A DNA stretch of 51,491 nt from an uncultured Lachnospiraceae bacterium (GCA_944381395.1 CALWKY010000007.1:1-51491), one strand, 5' to 3'. Positions 26,727 through 36,025 are shown, counted from the stretch's first letter. A program made the numbers and translations. Notes: generated from the sequence alone by a model not told the origin.

Positions 26727-27382
26727 GATGCCAGCCACTCCTTCAGTGCAAAGGTAATTTGCGGTTTTTCCTGCGGTTTATCTTCCGTAACCAACGCATA
26801 TTCCCTAGGAGTAAGCACCTCCTGCAGCAATGCATCCGTCGTATCCTCTTCATATACCATATCAGTCAGGCACATCTGGGGATAAAGTACACACCACCAG
26901 TTTTCTCCCGCCGCCTCACCAATTTCAATACGTAACGCATCATAAAATCCCGCTGGAAAGGTATAGTCTCCATACGTCTTTTCTGGAAAATCCTCCCATG
27001 CCAAAGAAGTATGAACGCTATATTGATAGCCCTCCTCCAAAATTTCCTCTTGTGCCAGCAGGCAGATTTCCTGCTGATGCTCTGTTAAAAACGCAATGGT
27101 TTCTTCTTTGGAAGAAACATCCTGCATTTGCTGTGCCAAATAATCTAAAATCCGATCCCGCACTTTTAATTTTAAAGCTTGGTCTTCCTGTGAATTGCTA
27201 TTGGCCAAAACGTGAAAACGTACCACTTTGCTGCTTAACGTATGCACCGTTTCCTGCCGTATCCGTTCGCTGATAAACCCCCAGCATAAAAAAAGAATCA
27301 TTCCCAGCACAATACCGCCTAATAGATATCTTCTCTCCTGCTTCCAAAAAGCAGTTATCTTTCTCATTTGTTTCTCTCTCAT
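26723..27382 (-). CDS. spoIIR: Stage II sporulation protein R
   Basis: SpoIIR is made in the forespore under sigma-F and exported to trigger SpoIIGA, which activates sigma-E in the mother cell. The 219-residue product has an N-terminal membrane or signal segment (about 17-35), then RFHVLANSNSQEDQALKLKVRD and ALRIEIGEAAGENWWCVLYPQMC, both diagnostic of SpoIIR. AGGAGG precedes the ATG. GGTAAAAATA on the minus strand (27443-27434) fits a sigma-F/G -10 (GGnnAnAhTr), but its -35 is poor. It overlaps sleB by four bases, an unusual pairing of an early sporulation signal with a germination enzyme. Confidence 0.93.
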   Translation of the reverse strand: MREKQMRKITAFWKQERRYLLGGIVLGMILFLCWGFISERIRQETVHTLSSKVVRFHVLANSNSQEDQALKLKVRDRILDYLAQQMQDVSSKEETIAFLTEHQQEICLLAQEEILEEGYQYSVHTSLAWEDFPEKTYGDYTFPAGFYDALRIEIGEAAGENWWCVLYPQMCLTDMVYEEDTTDALLQEVLTPREYALVTEDKPQEKPQITFALKEWLAS

Positions 27383-27467
27383 GTTTTCTTCCTCCTATTT
27401 GTTTATTTATGCCCTTTGTCAGGAGGATTTCCCTATTTTTACCAATTCAAACCTATTTTTTATATTT

Positions 27468-28448
27468 TTATTCCACTTGTCCCGTAGAAATGACTTCCAC
27501 ATCTGCTTGGATCTGGGGTAGTTTTCCCTGACACTGACGGGGCAGTACTGCCCAAAGTCCATCGGGATCCGCAGCTGCCGTTGTCTCTATTGTATGCTCC
27601 ACCAGCTGCTTTATGCGTATGGAAAGGGCTTCTTCTATCTGCTGCAATGCTGTTTCATCACTTAGGGCACCCGCTTTTGCCTGGCGTAACGTTGCTTTTA
27701 CCGTCAACACCATAAGATCCTCTTTGCACACTGTCTTTTCCTGTTGGACAGAAAAAACAAAGCCATTATCCAGGGTAATGATTTCCCCTTGCCCTTTTCC
27801 GGATAAAAGCCTCCATCCTATCTCCGCTTCTTCATCAAAAGGCACCACACCGCCATCGGCACATAATAAGACGGCACCCGTTACTCTTGCTCTTTCTTCC
27901 GTTAAAGAAAGAAATGGCAGCACAGCGGTTTGTTTACAGGCGGCCAATGTATTTTCCAAAAGCTCTAAATCCAGCTCCGCGCCGCCTTCGCCGCCGTTGC
28001 GGAAATATTCCCACAGAGAAAATCCGCTTTCTTCCTGTGCCAAAGCATCTGTACAAGCCTGTGTGTCTCTTCCTGCCAGCACCACAGCGCGGGAAGAAAT
28101 GCCGCCCCAGCGTTCCGCCTCATCCAATAATTTTGCCAGCAGTTTAGGCTGCCGCAATACGCTTTCATCCAGCACAATGGCTTTTAACTGCCCCAGAAAC
28201 GGCGTACGGGAAGAAAGTCTTTCCGCCGCCTTCGCCGCCTGAGAAAAGCTGCCGGCTGTCACATGAATGGCTTTTTCTTCCCCCTCAGCCAAGGCTGCCG
28301 GTGCAAAGGAAAATAACAGACTGCCATCTTCCTGCTGGCTTACGCCTACGGAGAACACATAAAGCCTCTCCTCCGGGTCCTGTCCATCCCAGCACCCGCT
28401 GCAAAACAACAACGAAAGTATGACGCAAAAAAGTCCTAATCGTCTCAT
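27468..28448 (-). CDS. Ger(x)C family germinant receptor lipoprotein (C subunit)
   Basis: This 326-residue protein is the C subunit of a GerA-type receptor. It has a lipoprotein signal peptide with a lipobox (LLFCSGC, Cys at about residue 18) followed by WDGQDPEERLYVFSVGVSQ, the Ger(x)C start. It is anchored on the outer face of the spore inner membrane. The ATG at 28448 has AAAGGAGG and overlaps the B-subunit stop (ATGA); the longer upstream frame lies within the B gene. The overall length is a little below the 370-400 typical of GerAC. Confidence 0.9.
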   Translation of the reverse strand: MRRLGLFCVILSLLFCSGCWDGQDPEERLYVFSVGVSQQEDGSLLFSFAPAALAEGEEKAIHVTAGSFSQAAKAAERLSSRTPFLGQLKAIVLDESVLRQPKLLAKLLDEAERWGGISSRAVVLAGRDTQACTDALAQEESGFSLWEYFRNGGEGGAELDLELLENTLAACKQTAVLPFLSLTEERARVTGAVLLCADGGVVPFDEEAEIGWRLLSGKGQGEIITLDNGFVFSVQQEKTVCKEDLMVLTVKATLRQAKAGALSDETALQQIEEALSIRIKQLVEHTIETTAAADPDGLWAVLPRQCQGKLPQIQADVEVISTGQVE

Positions 28449-29482
28449 TGGCAGTCCTCCTTTTTTCGAAAGATCCATAATAAAAGGGGCAGTCCTATCA
28501 ACAGCAAAAGATCCAGTGGTCCGCACCAGGTATCCTGCAATAAAAATCCATTTTTCTGTGTCAAGGCTGCAATGGCCCAAACCAGCCCTGCGCTAAGAAT
28601 GGCACCACGGCTGCCACCCCAGAATAATCGTGTGCCGAAATGCAGGCATAGTCCGGAAAAAAACATGCTCCCGCTCATCCAAACAAATAACAGCAAACCT
28701 TCCGTTCCGCTTAAAAATAAACCGGTCCCACTGACTCTGCCTAATGCAGAAATAGTGGGCAATAATCTGCCGGCGGTTCCCATGGTTCCAAAAAATGCCA
28801 GGCAAAGCCAGCAAATCGCTCCTATTGCAATCCCCACTGCCAAATACAAAAAAAAGAGACCGCGTTTGGAAACAGAAACGGTTCTGCCCGGTAAAAAGAA
28901 TAATAACAGCAACGAAGGGAATAGGACCAAAGCACGGCTGCGGGGCATTTGCTGCGGCCAATCCGGCATTTGCCCCATCGGTAACGCTTGTGCCGCAGCA
29001 AACAAAAAGGTGAAAATGAAAAATAGAAACACAACCATTCCGCAAATTTCTGCTGCCCGTGCCACACCTTCCAATTCTGTCCGGGCAAATATCCATGCCA
29101 GCAGAACCAATACCCCGCTTAATGCCCAGATGGGTGTCTGGGGCAGTAAAATCTGCTGTGTTGCCTCTGCCGTTAAGCGGATTTCCAAAGCGGCTACGAA
29201 AAAAAGCCGCAGACCAATGAAAACAGCAAGGATACGTCCTATCTTTCTACCAAAGGTGAATTGCAAAAGCACAAAAAACGGCGTACCGCGGCAAAGCAAG
29301 GTCAGTGCAACAGCCCAAATTCCGCTCAACGCACCCATAAAAACAGCCCAAAGAGGAGCCGACTGTCCTACTTGTTCCACCAGCAGTCTGGGCAAAAACA
29401 ACATGCCGGAAGAAAAGGCGGCTAAAAATAAGATAGCGGCTAATTGTCCAAAAGATATTTTTGAATTATCAGAAAACAACAC
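28445..29482 (-). CDS. GerAB-type spore germination permease (B subunit)
   Basis: This 345-residue membrane protein belongs to the spore germination branch of the APC superfamily and likely forms the germinant-binding subunit. Its N-terminus KISFGQLAAILFLAAFSSGMLFLPRLL and about ten hydrophobic segments fit GerAB. The start is GTG at 29482, directly after the A-subunit stop (TGAGTG), with AAAGGGG upstream. It overlaps the C-subunit gene by four bases. Confidence 0.92.
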   Translation of the reverse strand: MLFSDNSKISFGQLAAILFLAAFSSGMLFLPRLLVEQVGQSAPLWAVFMGALSGIWAVALTLLCRGTPFFVLLQFTFGRKIGRILAVFIGLRLFFVAALEIRLTAEATQQILLPQTPIWALSGVLVLLAWIFARTELEGVARAAEICGMVVFLFFIFTFLFAAAQALPMGQMPDWPQQMPRSRALVLFPSLLLLFFLPGRTVSVSKRGLFFLYLAVGIAIGAICWLCLAFFGTMGTAGRLLPTISALGRVSGTGLFLSGTEGLLLFVWMSGSMFFSGLCLHFGTRLFWGGSRGAILSAGLVWAIAALTQKNGFLLQDTWCGPLDLLLLIGLPLLLWIFRKKEDCQ

Positions 29483-30925
29483 TCATTTCCCCTTTCTTCT
29501 CTCAAATATAGAAGAACGCTGTAAAAAGCGCAGTGGAAACCGTATCAAACTATCTTTCAAATCTTCAAAATCTCTTACCGAAGGGGAAACGAAAGGATAC
29601 AAATACGGAATGCCAAAACTCTTTAAAGAAGCCAGATGCAGCAGCATCACCACTTGTCCTACCCAAAGCCCCAATAAGCCAAACATAGCGGAAAGCAGGA
29701 TCATAGGATATTTCATCAAACGAATGGCACTGACCAAAGCAGGGTTGGGGATCAAAAACGTACAGATTCCACAAAGGGAAGAAATAATCACTGACATGGG
29801 GCTGACAATGCCTGCTTCTACAGCAGCGGACCCAATGATAATGCCGCCTACAATACCCATGGTAGAACTGACAGGAGAAGGCAGGCGCACTCCCGCTTCC
29901 CGTAACAGCTCAAATGCCAGTTCCATCATCACCACTTCGCTGACCACTGAAAAAGGGATACCTTCTCTGCTTTGGGCAATCTTTAATGCCAAAGACGTAG
30001 GCAGCATCTGTGGCTGAAAAACAGCCATAGAGATATACAATGCCGGCAGCGTAATGGCAATCCATGCCGCTAAATACCGCAACATACGCAGAGCGCTGAC
30101 CAGCTGCCAGCGGTCATAGTAGTCTTCCGCCGCCTGGAATAACAAATTCAGCGTAACAGGCAGTAGAATGCAAAAGGGGGTATTATCCACTGCCAGCACA
30201 ATACGCCCTTCCAAAAGTGCTGCTGCTGTTTTATCCGGTCTTTCCGTAATCTGCATCATGGGGAATACGGACTTCCAGTTTTTTTCCAGCAACTGCTCCA
30301 GATATCCGCTGTCATACAGCGCAGATACTGATAATTTATCCAATTCTTTTTTTACTTCCTGTACCGTTTCTGGTTTTGCACGATCGGAAAGATACATAAG
30401 CGCCACATCGCTTTTGCCTTTTTTACCGATTCTTTGTCTGCGCACTTTTAGTTTTGTGTCCCGGATTCTGCGGCGAATGAGTACAACATTGGTACTGATC
30501 TGCTCCGTAAAGGCTTCTTTCGGTCCCTGTACCACCATTTCATTTTCTACTTTTCCCACGCCGCGGGAAGGATATTTTTTGGTAGACAGCTGCGCGCCGT
30601 AAGAACTGCCATCCATCAAAAGCAGCGTATCGCCCACTAAAATGGCATCCTTCGCAGTCTGCAGGTCTTCCACCTGCTTGACTTCACCTACCGCAACAGC
30701 TTCTTCCACCAGCTCGCTTAAAGTACTGTCTTGGTGTGCCCGCTGCATGATGTTTGTCATCACCGCGGCATAAATCACATCTCCTAAAACCATGTTGTCA
30801 ATGTAAATCATGAGTATCAAACGCTGTCCTTCGCCTACGGAAAACTTCCGGAAAACCACATCTTCGCAGTCCGCAAATGCCTCCCTGAGTGCCGCTTCAT
30901 TTTTTTTCAGGTCTGAACTGAGCAT
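29483..30925 (-). CDS. GerA family spore germination protein (A subunit)
   Basis: The 480-residue A subunit has an N-terminal cytoplasmic part with GDTLLLMDGSSYGAQLSTKKYPSRGV and VQGPKEAFTEQISTNVVLIRRRIRD (the latter is the strongest GerA signature), then about five membrane helices in the C-terminal half (VGGIIIGSAAVEAGIVSPMSVIISSLCGI). In related receptors this subunit oligomerises into a nutrient-gated channel. The ATG at 30925 has AAAGGAG upstream; the frame further 5' runs through the promoter. With B and C it forms a complete A-B-C receptor operon. Confidence 0.93.
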   Translation of the reverse strand: MLSSDLKKNEAALREAFADCEDVVFRKFSVGEGQRLILMIYIDNMVLGDVIYAAVMTNIMQRAHQDSTLSELVEEAVAVGEVKQVEDLQTAKDAILVGDTLLLMDGSSYGAQLSTKKYPSRGVGKVENEMVVQGPKEAFTEQISTNVVLIRRRIRDTKLKVRRQRIGKKGKSDVALMYLSDRAKPETVQEVKKELDKLSVSALYDSGYLEQLLEKNWKSVFPMMQITERPDKTAAALLEGRIVLAVDNTPFCILLPVTLNLLFQAAEDYYDRWQLVSALRMLRYLAAWIAITLPALYISMAVFQPQMLPTSLALKIAQSREGIPFSVVSEVVMMELAFELLREAGVRLPSPVSSTMGIVGGIIIGSAAVEAGIVSPMSVIISSLCGICTFLIPNPALVSAIRLMKYPMILLSAMFGLLGLWVGQVVMLLHLASLKSFGIPYLYPFVSPSVRDFEDLKDSLIRFPLRFLQRSSIFERRKGK

Positions 30926-30968
30926 ATCTCCAATCTCCTTTTTCCTGCAAAATAACAGTCCTTTTGTG

Positions 30969-30998
30969 TAGTATGGAAAAAACCACCATGACTTATGC
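30969..30998 (-). promoter_or_regulatory. Sigma-G type promoter of the germinant receptor operon
   Basis: On the minus strand GCATA (30998-30994), 18 bases, CATACTA (30975-30969) matches the forespore sigma-G consensus GMATR-N17/18-CATNMTA at every position. It is 44 bases upstream of the A-subunit ATG, which is the expected place for a gerA-type operon. Confidence 0.8.
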
Positions 30999-31021
30999 AA
31001 AAATCCTTTTTTGTCCCCATA

Positions 31022-31045
31022 AAAAAAGAGCCTATTACGGCTCTT
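31022..31045 (-). terminator. Second of two tandem terminators after recR
   Basis: AAGAGCC (31026-31032) pairs with GGCTCTT (31039-31045). On the minus strand the stem is followed by a run of T. It insulates the receptor promoter from dnaX-recR transcription. Confidence 0.75.
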
Positions 31046-31049
31046 ACAG

Positions 31050-31098
31050 TAAAAAAGCACATCTATTTACCATAATTTCTTGTAAACAGATGCGCTTT
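31050..31098 (-). terminator. First terminator after recR
   Basis: A long stem on the minus strand, AAGCGCATCTGTTTAC with GTAAATAGATGTGCTT and two wobble or mismatch positions, is followed by six T. Confidence 0.8.
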
Positions 31099-31101
31099 TC
31101 T

Positions 31102-31701
31102 TTATTTTAATTCTCTTCTGCCTTCCAATGCTCTGGATAAGGTAATTTCATCCACATATTCTAAATCTCCGCCTACTGGTACGCCATTGGCAATGCGTGT
31201 GACTTTTACACCCAGCGGCTGGATCAGTTTATGGATATACATGGCGGTTGCTTCCCCTTCCACAGTTGGATTGGTGGCAAGGATCACTTCCTGTACAGAA
31301 CCATCCAGACGGCTGACCAGCTCTCTCAGATGAATGTCCTGGGGACCGACACCCAGCATAGGACTAATGGCGCCGTGGAGTACATGGTATAATCCATGGT
31401 ATTCCTTCGTCCGCTCATAGGCTGCCATATCTCTGGGATCTTCCACTACCATAATGGTAGAATGATCCCGTTTGGGATTGGCGCAGACAGGGCAGATCTC
31501 CCCGTCTGTCAGATTACAGCAAACGTTACAGTAATGCACAGTCTGCTTTGCCTGGCGGATACTGTCTGCCAGTGCGTTTACCTTTTCTTCCGGCAGATCA
31601 ATGATGTGAAACGCCAGTCTTTGCGCAGATTTACTGCCGATACCCGGCAGCGCAGAAAGCTGTGCGATCAGCTTTGTGATGGCTTCTCCATAATAGTTCA
31701 T
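31102..31701 (-). CDS. recR: Recombination mediator RecR
   Basis: RecR works with RecO and RecF to load RecA at gaps. The 199-residue product has the N-terminal helix-hairpin-helix ([18 protein letters not shown]), the zinc finger [16 protein letters not shown] and a Toprim domain ([23 protein letters not shown]). The order dnaX-ybaB-recR is conserved across bacteria. The ATG follows GAAAGAGG and lies 17 bases after ybaB. Confidence 0.96.
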   Translation of the reverse strand: MNYYGEAITKLIAQLSALPGIGSKSAQRLAFHIIDLPEEKVNALADSIRQAKQTVHYCNVCCNLTDGEICPVCANPKRDHSTIMVVEDPRDMAAYERTKEYHGLYHVLHGAISPMLGVGPQDIHLRELVSRLDGSVQEVILATNPTVEGEATAMYIHKLIQPLGVKVTRIANGVPVGGDLEYVDEITLSRALEGRRELK

Positions 31702-31718
31702 GGCAAACCTCTTTCTCT

Positions 31719-32057
31719 TTAGAACATACCGCCCATACCGCCGGTAATTTTACTCATTTCAGAATTATACATTTCATCTGCCTGGCGAATGGCTTCATTG
31801 ACCGCAGAAAGCACCAGATCTTCCAGCATTTCCACATCATCCGGATCTACTACGTCAGGATTGATCTTCAATTCCTTCAGTTCTTTTTTACCGCTGATGA
31901 CTACTTTTACAGCACCGCCGCCGCTGGTCATTTCCAGGGTCTTTTCTGCCAATTCTTCCTGTGCCTGCATCATTTTCTGCTGCATTTTCTGGGCCTGCTT
32001 CATGAGGTTATTCATGTTCATACCGCCCATACCCATACCGGGGAAACCTTTTGCCAT
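31719..32057 (-). CDS. ybaB: YbaB/EbfC family nucleoid-associated protein
   Basis: This 112-residue protein is a small dimeric DNA-binding factor. It has a Met/Gly-rich N-terminus, a helical stretch [26 protein letters not shown] and the core [40 protein letters not shown] codons stand at 32063 and 32057; GGAGG is 9 bases from the second and only 3 from the first, so the second is preferred. It lies between dnaX and recR as usual. Confidence 0.93.
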   Translation of the reverse strand: MAKGFPGMGMGGMNMNNLMKQAQKMQQKMMQAQEELAEKTLEMTSGGGAVKVVISGKKELKELKINPDVVDPDDVEMLEDLVLSAVNEAIRQADEMYNSEMSKITGGMGGMF

Positions 32058-32129
32058 TGTCATCTTCCTCCTAAGTCCATATGTTTTGCTTGTTCTATTC
32101 TATCCGAAAAGGCACTCTGACGCAAGGCT

Positions 32130-33725
32130 TTATTCAAAATCCGCGTCAGGGAAGTAGCTGCCCATTAAGCTGGCAAATTCCGCATCTTCCTGTTCCTGTA
32201 CTTCTTCATCATAGTTTTCTTTGCGCCAGTTATCATACCGCTCTTTGGTAGTGGTCTTTAACAAAAAACTCTTGCCCACATGGCGTTCCAGCAGTTTCTC
32301 AATGGTATCCAAGTGGGGCTGTATCATTTCTTCCAGAGCATCATATGCACACACCAGATACAGGTATTCATCTTCTAAAAATCCAACTTCCACTTGTGTC
32401 AGCAGGCTGCGTAAGATGGTATCCTCCACATCGGAACGCATCATGGGCCATTCATCCCGGGCTGTTTTCCGGTCCCCTTCCAATGCCGGCGGTTTCCGTT
32501 TGGGCACCGCTTTTTTAACGGGTGCTGTTTCTGTCTGATCTGATGCGGCAGTTACCGCCGCCGGTATTCCTTCTGCTATTTTCCGCTCCAGCCCTGCCAG
32601 TCTGGCTGCCAGCGCGCCCAAATTCTGTTCCGTTTGTCCGGCACACAGTTTTAACAGGGTCACTTCCAGCAAAATCCGCTCATTGGATGCATAGCGCATC
32701 TCGTTTTGCAGATCAGAAAATACCCGTACCAGATAAATCACTTCGTCGATAGAGATCCGATTCATTTGTTCCCGCAGTTTCTCTATGGTTTCCGGGGAAA
32801 CATCCAAAATCTCCGCCGGTGCGGAAACACTGCCCGCAACCAATAAATCCCGCAGATGGGCAATCAATTCATTTAAAAACTGCTTTACATCCCTGCCGGA
32901 TTCCATCATTTCCTCCACCAAAGACATGGCTGTTTTGGCATCTTTTTTCGCCAGTGCATCCACCATTTGAAAGAAAATGCTGCGGTCTACAGAACCGGTA
33001 ATATCCAGCACCTTTTCCAGTGTAATTTCTTCCCCGCTGTAAAAAGAGATGCATTGATCCAAAATACTCAAAGAATCCCGCATAGAACCATCCCCCAATG
33101 TTGCCACATAGCGGAGGGCTTCCGGTGCAGCGGCAATGCTTTCTTTTTGCAGCAGTTCCCCCAATGCCTGGGCAATTTCCGCTGTACGAATCCTGCGGAA
33201 ATCAAAGCGCTGGCAGCGGGAAAGGATGGTTGCCGGCACCTTCTGGGGGTCTGTTGTTGCCAAGATAAAAATGCAGTGGGCAGGAGGCTCCTCCAAGGTT
33301 TTTAAGAGGGCGTTAAATGCAGAGTTAGAGAGCATATGCACCTCGTCAATAATATAAACCTTATATTTGCCCTCCGTGGGGGGATATTTTACTTCCTCGC
33401 GAATCTCCCGCACGTTGTCTACGCTATTGTTGCTGGCTGCGTCAATCTCCACCACATCCACGCTTCTGCCCCGTTTAATATTTTCGCAGACGCTGCAGCA
33501 GTTGCAGGGCTCGCCGTCTGCCGTGGGGGATAAACAGTTAATGGCTCTGGCAAATATCTTTGCAGTAGAGGTTTTGCCAGTGCCTCTGGTACCGCAAAAT
33601 AAATAGGCATGGGAAATTCTGCCTGTTTTCATTTGATTTTTCAATGTACGGACAATATGCTCCTGCCCGATTAAGCCGGAAAACGTATCCGGTCTATACT
33701 TACGATACAGTGCAGTGTAAGCCAC
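32130..33725 (-). CDS. dnaX: DNA polymerase III subunit gamma/tau
   Basis: DnaX is the clamp-loader ATPase. The 532-residue product begins AYTALYRKYRPDTFSGLIGQEHIV, has Walker A GTRGTGKTS, a zinc module with CNCCSVCENI, Walker B YIIDEVHMLS and the sensor LSRCQRFDF. A variable region (about 380-430) leads to the tau-like C-terminal part. The start is GTG at 33725 with AAGGAGG 7 bases upstream; ATG codons further 5' have no such site. Confidence 0.95.
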   Translation of the reverse strand: MAYTALYRKYRPDTFSGLIGQEHIVRTLKNQMKTGRISHAYLFCGTRGTGKTSTAKIFARAINCLSPTADGEPCNCCSVCENIKRGRSVDVVEIDAASNNSVDNVREIREEVKYPPTEGKYKVYIIDEVHMLSNSAFNALLKTLEEPPAHCIFILATTDPQKVPATILSRCQRFDFRRIRTAEIAQALGELLQKESIAAAPEALRYVATLGDGSMRDSLSILDQCISFYSGEEITLEKVLDITGSVDRSIFFQMVDALAKKDAKTAMSLVEEMMESGRDVKQFLNELIAHLRDLLVAGSVSAPAEILDVSPETIEKLREQMNRISIDEVIYLVRVFSDLQNEMRYASNERILLEVTLLKLCAGQTEQNLGALAARLAGLERKIAEGIPAAVTAASDQTETAPVKKAVPKRKPPALEGDRKTARDEWPMMRSDVEDTILRSLLTQVEVGFLEDEYLYLVCAYDALEEMIQPHLDTIEKLLERHVGKSFLLKTTTKERYDNWRKENYDEEVQEQEDAEFASLMGSYFPDADFE

Positions 33726-33920
33726 GATGCACCCTCCTTCACCGCAAAATAGGATCACCATACCAATGATTTCATAAAAAGCAGCTTTCAAAAAAATCCC
33801 GCTTTTCTCTATCTATGGAGAGAAACCTTCCTTTCATTTATGGGTAATTATATCATATCCCCTCAAAAAAATACACCCCTCCAACCATGGCTTTTTCTTC
33901 TCTTTCCCGCTTTCCGGCGT

Positions 33921-33956
33921 AAAAAAACACCGTTTCAGGTAAGGTCTGAAACGGTG
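33921..33956 (-). terminator. Terminator after the zinc-ribbon gene
   Basis: CACCGTTTCAG and CTGAAACGGTG (33928-33938 and 33946-33956) form an 11-base perfect stem; on the minus strand seven T follow. Confidence 0.85.
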
Positions 33957-33968
33957 CAAACAGGCTTT

Positions 33969-34304
33969 TTAGAATGTGATTTCATCCATATCGGCACTGC
34001 CCATCGGAATGCTGTTACCACAGGCAGGACAGGTAATTTCTGTCTTTTCCTCCATGGTTGCGCCATCCACTTCGATTTCCTCTCCACAAGTAGGACAGAT
34101 AAAAGAATGGAAGTAGATCGGCTCTCCATCATCACAAATCTCGTCAAAGTCCTCATTTTCCATGACGCTTTCCAGCATGGCGCTCATGTCATCCAGCATT
34201 TCCAGCATGCCATGGAAAATCTTACCCTGCGGGCTGTCTTCCGTGAAACCGCTGCCGTCGCAGAGCCCCTTTAAATACGCAATTTTTTTCTCAAAATACT
34301 GCAT
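33969..34304 (-). CDS. Small zinc-ribbon protein, CD1247-type
   Basis: This 111-residue acidic protein has an N-terminal helical part beginning MQYFEKKIAYLKGLCDGSGF and ending at about residue 65. A C-terminal zinc ribbon follows, with two CxxC pairs (CPTCGEE and CPACGNS). The N-terminal pattern recalls a clostridial family named after C. difficile CD1247. The function is unknown. AAAGGAG lies about 8 bases upstream of the ATG. It is 32 bases after efp and probably shares its transcript. Confidence 0.72.
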   Translation of the reverse strand: MQYFEKKIAYLKGLCDGSGFTEDSPQGKIFHGMLEMLDDMSAMLESVMENEDFDEICDDGEPIYFHSFICPTCGEEIEVDGATMEEKTEITCPACGNSIPMGSADMDEITF

Positions 34305-34336
34305 CTTGAAAGCATCTCCTTTGATATTGAAAACGA

Positions 34337-34900
34337 TTACTTCTGAACTCTGCCCAGATATTCGCCAGTACGGGTATCAATCTTTACCATTTCACCCTGG
34401 TTGATGAACAGAGGCACCTGAATCTGCGCGCCAGTTTCTACAACAGCGGGCTTTGTTGCGCCCTGTGCCGTGTTGCCGGCAAAGCCAGGTTCGGTTTCAG
34501 TGATTTCCAGCTCTACGAAAAGAGGAGGTTCAATACCGAAGATCTTGCCTTTGTAAGCCAGAGTCTTAACTTCTTCATTTTCCTTTACGAACTTCATGGT
34601 ATCGCCAACCAATTCTTCGTTGATTGCAACCTGATCGAAAGTTTCGGTATTCATGAAGTTGTACATATCTCCATCCTTATACAGATACTGCATATTCGCT
34701 CTTTCAATAAAAGCAGTCGGCATCTTTTCGGAAGGACGGAAAGTCTTTTCAACTACAGCGCCAGTGATTACGTTTCTCAATTTTGTACGAACGAAAGCCG
34801 CGCCTTTACCGGGTTTTACATGCTGGAATTCCAGAACCTGATAAACATCGCCCTCGTATTCCATGGTTACGCCATTTCTAAATTCACCTGCAGAAATCAT
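34337..34900 (-). CDS. efp: Translation elongation factor P
   Basis: EF-P rescues ribosomes stalled at proline runs. The 187-residue product has three beta-barrel domains, with the KOW-like N-terminal domain carrying the loop [12 protein letters not shown], whose lysine is the modification site in other bacteria. The C-terminal motif [12 protein letters not shown] is conserved. AAGGAGG precedes the ATG. No modification gene is adjacent. Confidence 0.96.
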   Translation of the reverse strand: MISAGEFRNGVTMEYEGDVYQVLEFQHVKPGKGAAFVRTKLRNVITGAVVEKTFRPSEKMPTAFIERANMQYLYKDGDMYNFMNTETFDQVAINEELVGDTMKFVKENEEVKTLAYKGKIFGIEPPLFVELEITETEPGFAGNTAQGATKPAVVETGAQIQVPLFINQGEMVKIDTRTGEYLGRVQK

Positions 34901-34923
34901 GTGTTTTCCTCCTTAACAATCGC

Positions 34924-35068
34924 AGCGGACCTGTTGCGTTTCTTTCGTCCGCCGTCCCATTTTTCCTATGTTTCTTTGATACCCGTCCCTAGATGTTCCT
35001 GTTTTCTTACACGATCAAAACGCGGGTATATCCTTTTCTATTCTACTGGAAAGCATTGCATTTTTCAA
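34924..35068 (-). promoter_or_regulatory. efp promoter and leader
   Basis: On the minus strand TTGAAA (35068-35063), 17 bases, TAGAAT (35045-35040) is the likely promoter. The leader of about 130 nt includes a hairpin with GCGGAC/GTCCGC arms near 34924-34953. Confidence 0.55.
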
Positions 35069-35110
35069 TAAGAAAGTTTGGATTTCTCCCATTTTTTTCG
35101 GAAAAAGCCA

Positions 35111-35617
35111 TCATTTTTCCTCAGAAAGGCGCTCATAGCGACGAATTACCAGCTTTTCCAGAGGTCGTTTTACTTTGGTAACCAGCTGGTCCCGCTTACA
35201 AATAGGCTTGGTCAGAATGGTAAAAAGACCGCCATTATGACCGCACCACACATCGGTAAACACCTGATCCCCAATCATTGCTGCCTGCTGCGGCTGCAAG
35301 CCCAAATCGCGCAAGACTGCCAGCAGTTTTTTCACGCCCGGCTTACCGCTTTTCCACACTGCCACCGCATGAAGCTTTTCATTAAAACGCTGCACCCGCT
35401 TACGGTTATTATTGGACAAAATAATGATACGAAATCCATCCTGATGCAGCTGTTTCAGCCATAAAAGGGCTTTTTCATCCGGCTCTGCCACATCATAGGG
35501 ACAAATGGTATTATCAATATCAAATACCAATGCGCAAATCCCCAGTTTTTTCAGCTCCTCCACTGGGATTTGGTAAATGGATGCCAAATAAAGGTCGGGA
35601 AACAGTTTATTGCGCAA
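35111..35617 (-). CDS. YqeG family HAD-IIIA phosphatase
   Basis: This 168-residue protein is a HAD superfamily phosphatase. The catalytic motif I is FDIDNTICPYD, motif II is IILSNN, the lysine motif is KPGVKKLL and motif IV is IGDQVFTDVWCGH. YqeG-type enzymes in Firmicutes are related to phosphatidylglycerophosphatases, but the substrate here cannot be read directly. Its start overlaps the NifX-like gene by 11 bases. Confidence 0.9.
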   Translation of the reverse strand: MRNKLFPDLYLASIYQIPVEELKKLGICALVFDIDNTICPYDVAEPDEKALLWLKQLHQDGFRIIILSNNNRKRVQRFNEKLHAVAVWKSGKPGVKKLLAVLRDLGLQPQQAAMIGDQVFTDVWCGHNGGLFTILTKPICKRDQLVTKVKRPLEKLVIRRYERLSEEK

Positions 35618-35966
35618 AGTCTTCCTCCTCTCTGCCAGTGAGGCTCCAAAGGGTATTTTCCTCCAGATCCCCCAAACGCTCTCCGCTTAAATAGCGGATC
35701 ATCACATCATCGGCATTGCCAAACACACCATAGGTCAGCTCAATCCGCCGGGTACGCATCAGGTTGCGCCCCGCAGAACCAATCTGTCCGCAAATGACGG
35801 CGTTAATTCCTTCCTTTTTCAAAAAATCAGGAATACCGCCCCGCGGCACCGTAACCACCTGGCGCATTTTCACCAGTTCTATTTCCACATCGTATACGGT
35901 AAATTCCCGTGCACCGCCAAAACGCGGTACAATACGACCATCTTCTGTAGGAATTGCAACTTTCAT
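35607..35966 (-). CDS. NifX/NifB-type iron-molybdenum cluster-binding domain protein
   Basis: This 119-residue protein matches the small dinitrogenase iron-molybdenum cofactor family: MKVAIPTEDGRIVPRFGGAREFTVYDVE at the start and INAVICGQIGSAGRNLM in the middle. No nitrogenase genes are nearby, so the name describes the fold only. Solitary members of this family are frequent in anaerobes and their role is poorly known. AAGGAGG lies 10 bases upstream of the ATG. Confidence 0.85.
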   Translation of the reverse strand: MKVAIPTEDGRIVPRFGGAREFTVYDVEIELVKMRQVVTVPRGGIPDFLKKEGINAVICGQIGSAGRNLMRTRRIELTYGVFGNADDVMIRYLSGERLGDLEENTLWSLTGREEEDFAQ

Positions 35967-36025
35967 TTTCCGGGAACCTCCTTCATGCCTTTTTTCGGAC
36001 TATTTTCCCTCATTTGTCTTGTTTT

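Noticed and set aside
28572..30017. A 481-codon open frame antisense to the germinant receptor genes
   Set aside because: It is Lys/Asn/Pro-rich, crosses two real genes and their junction, and matches nothing.
35607..35966. A nitrogen fixation locus
   Set aside because: Only the small cofactor-binding fold is present; no nifHDK or nifB genes are nearby.
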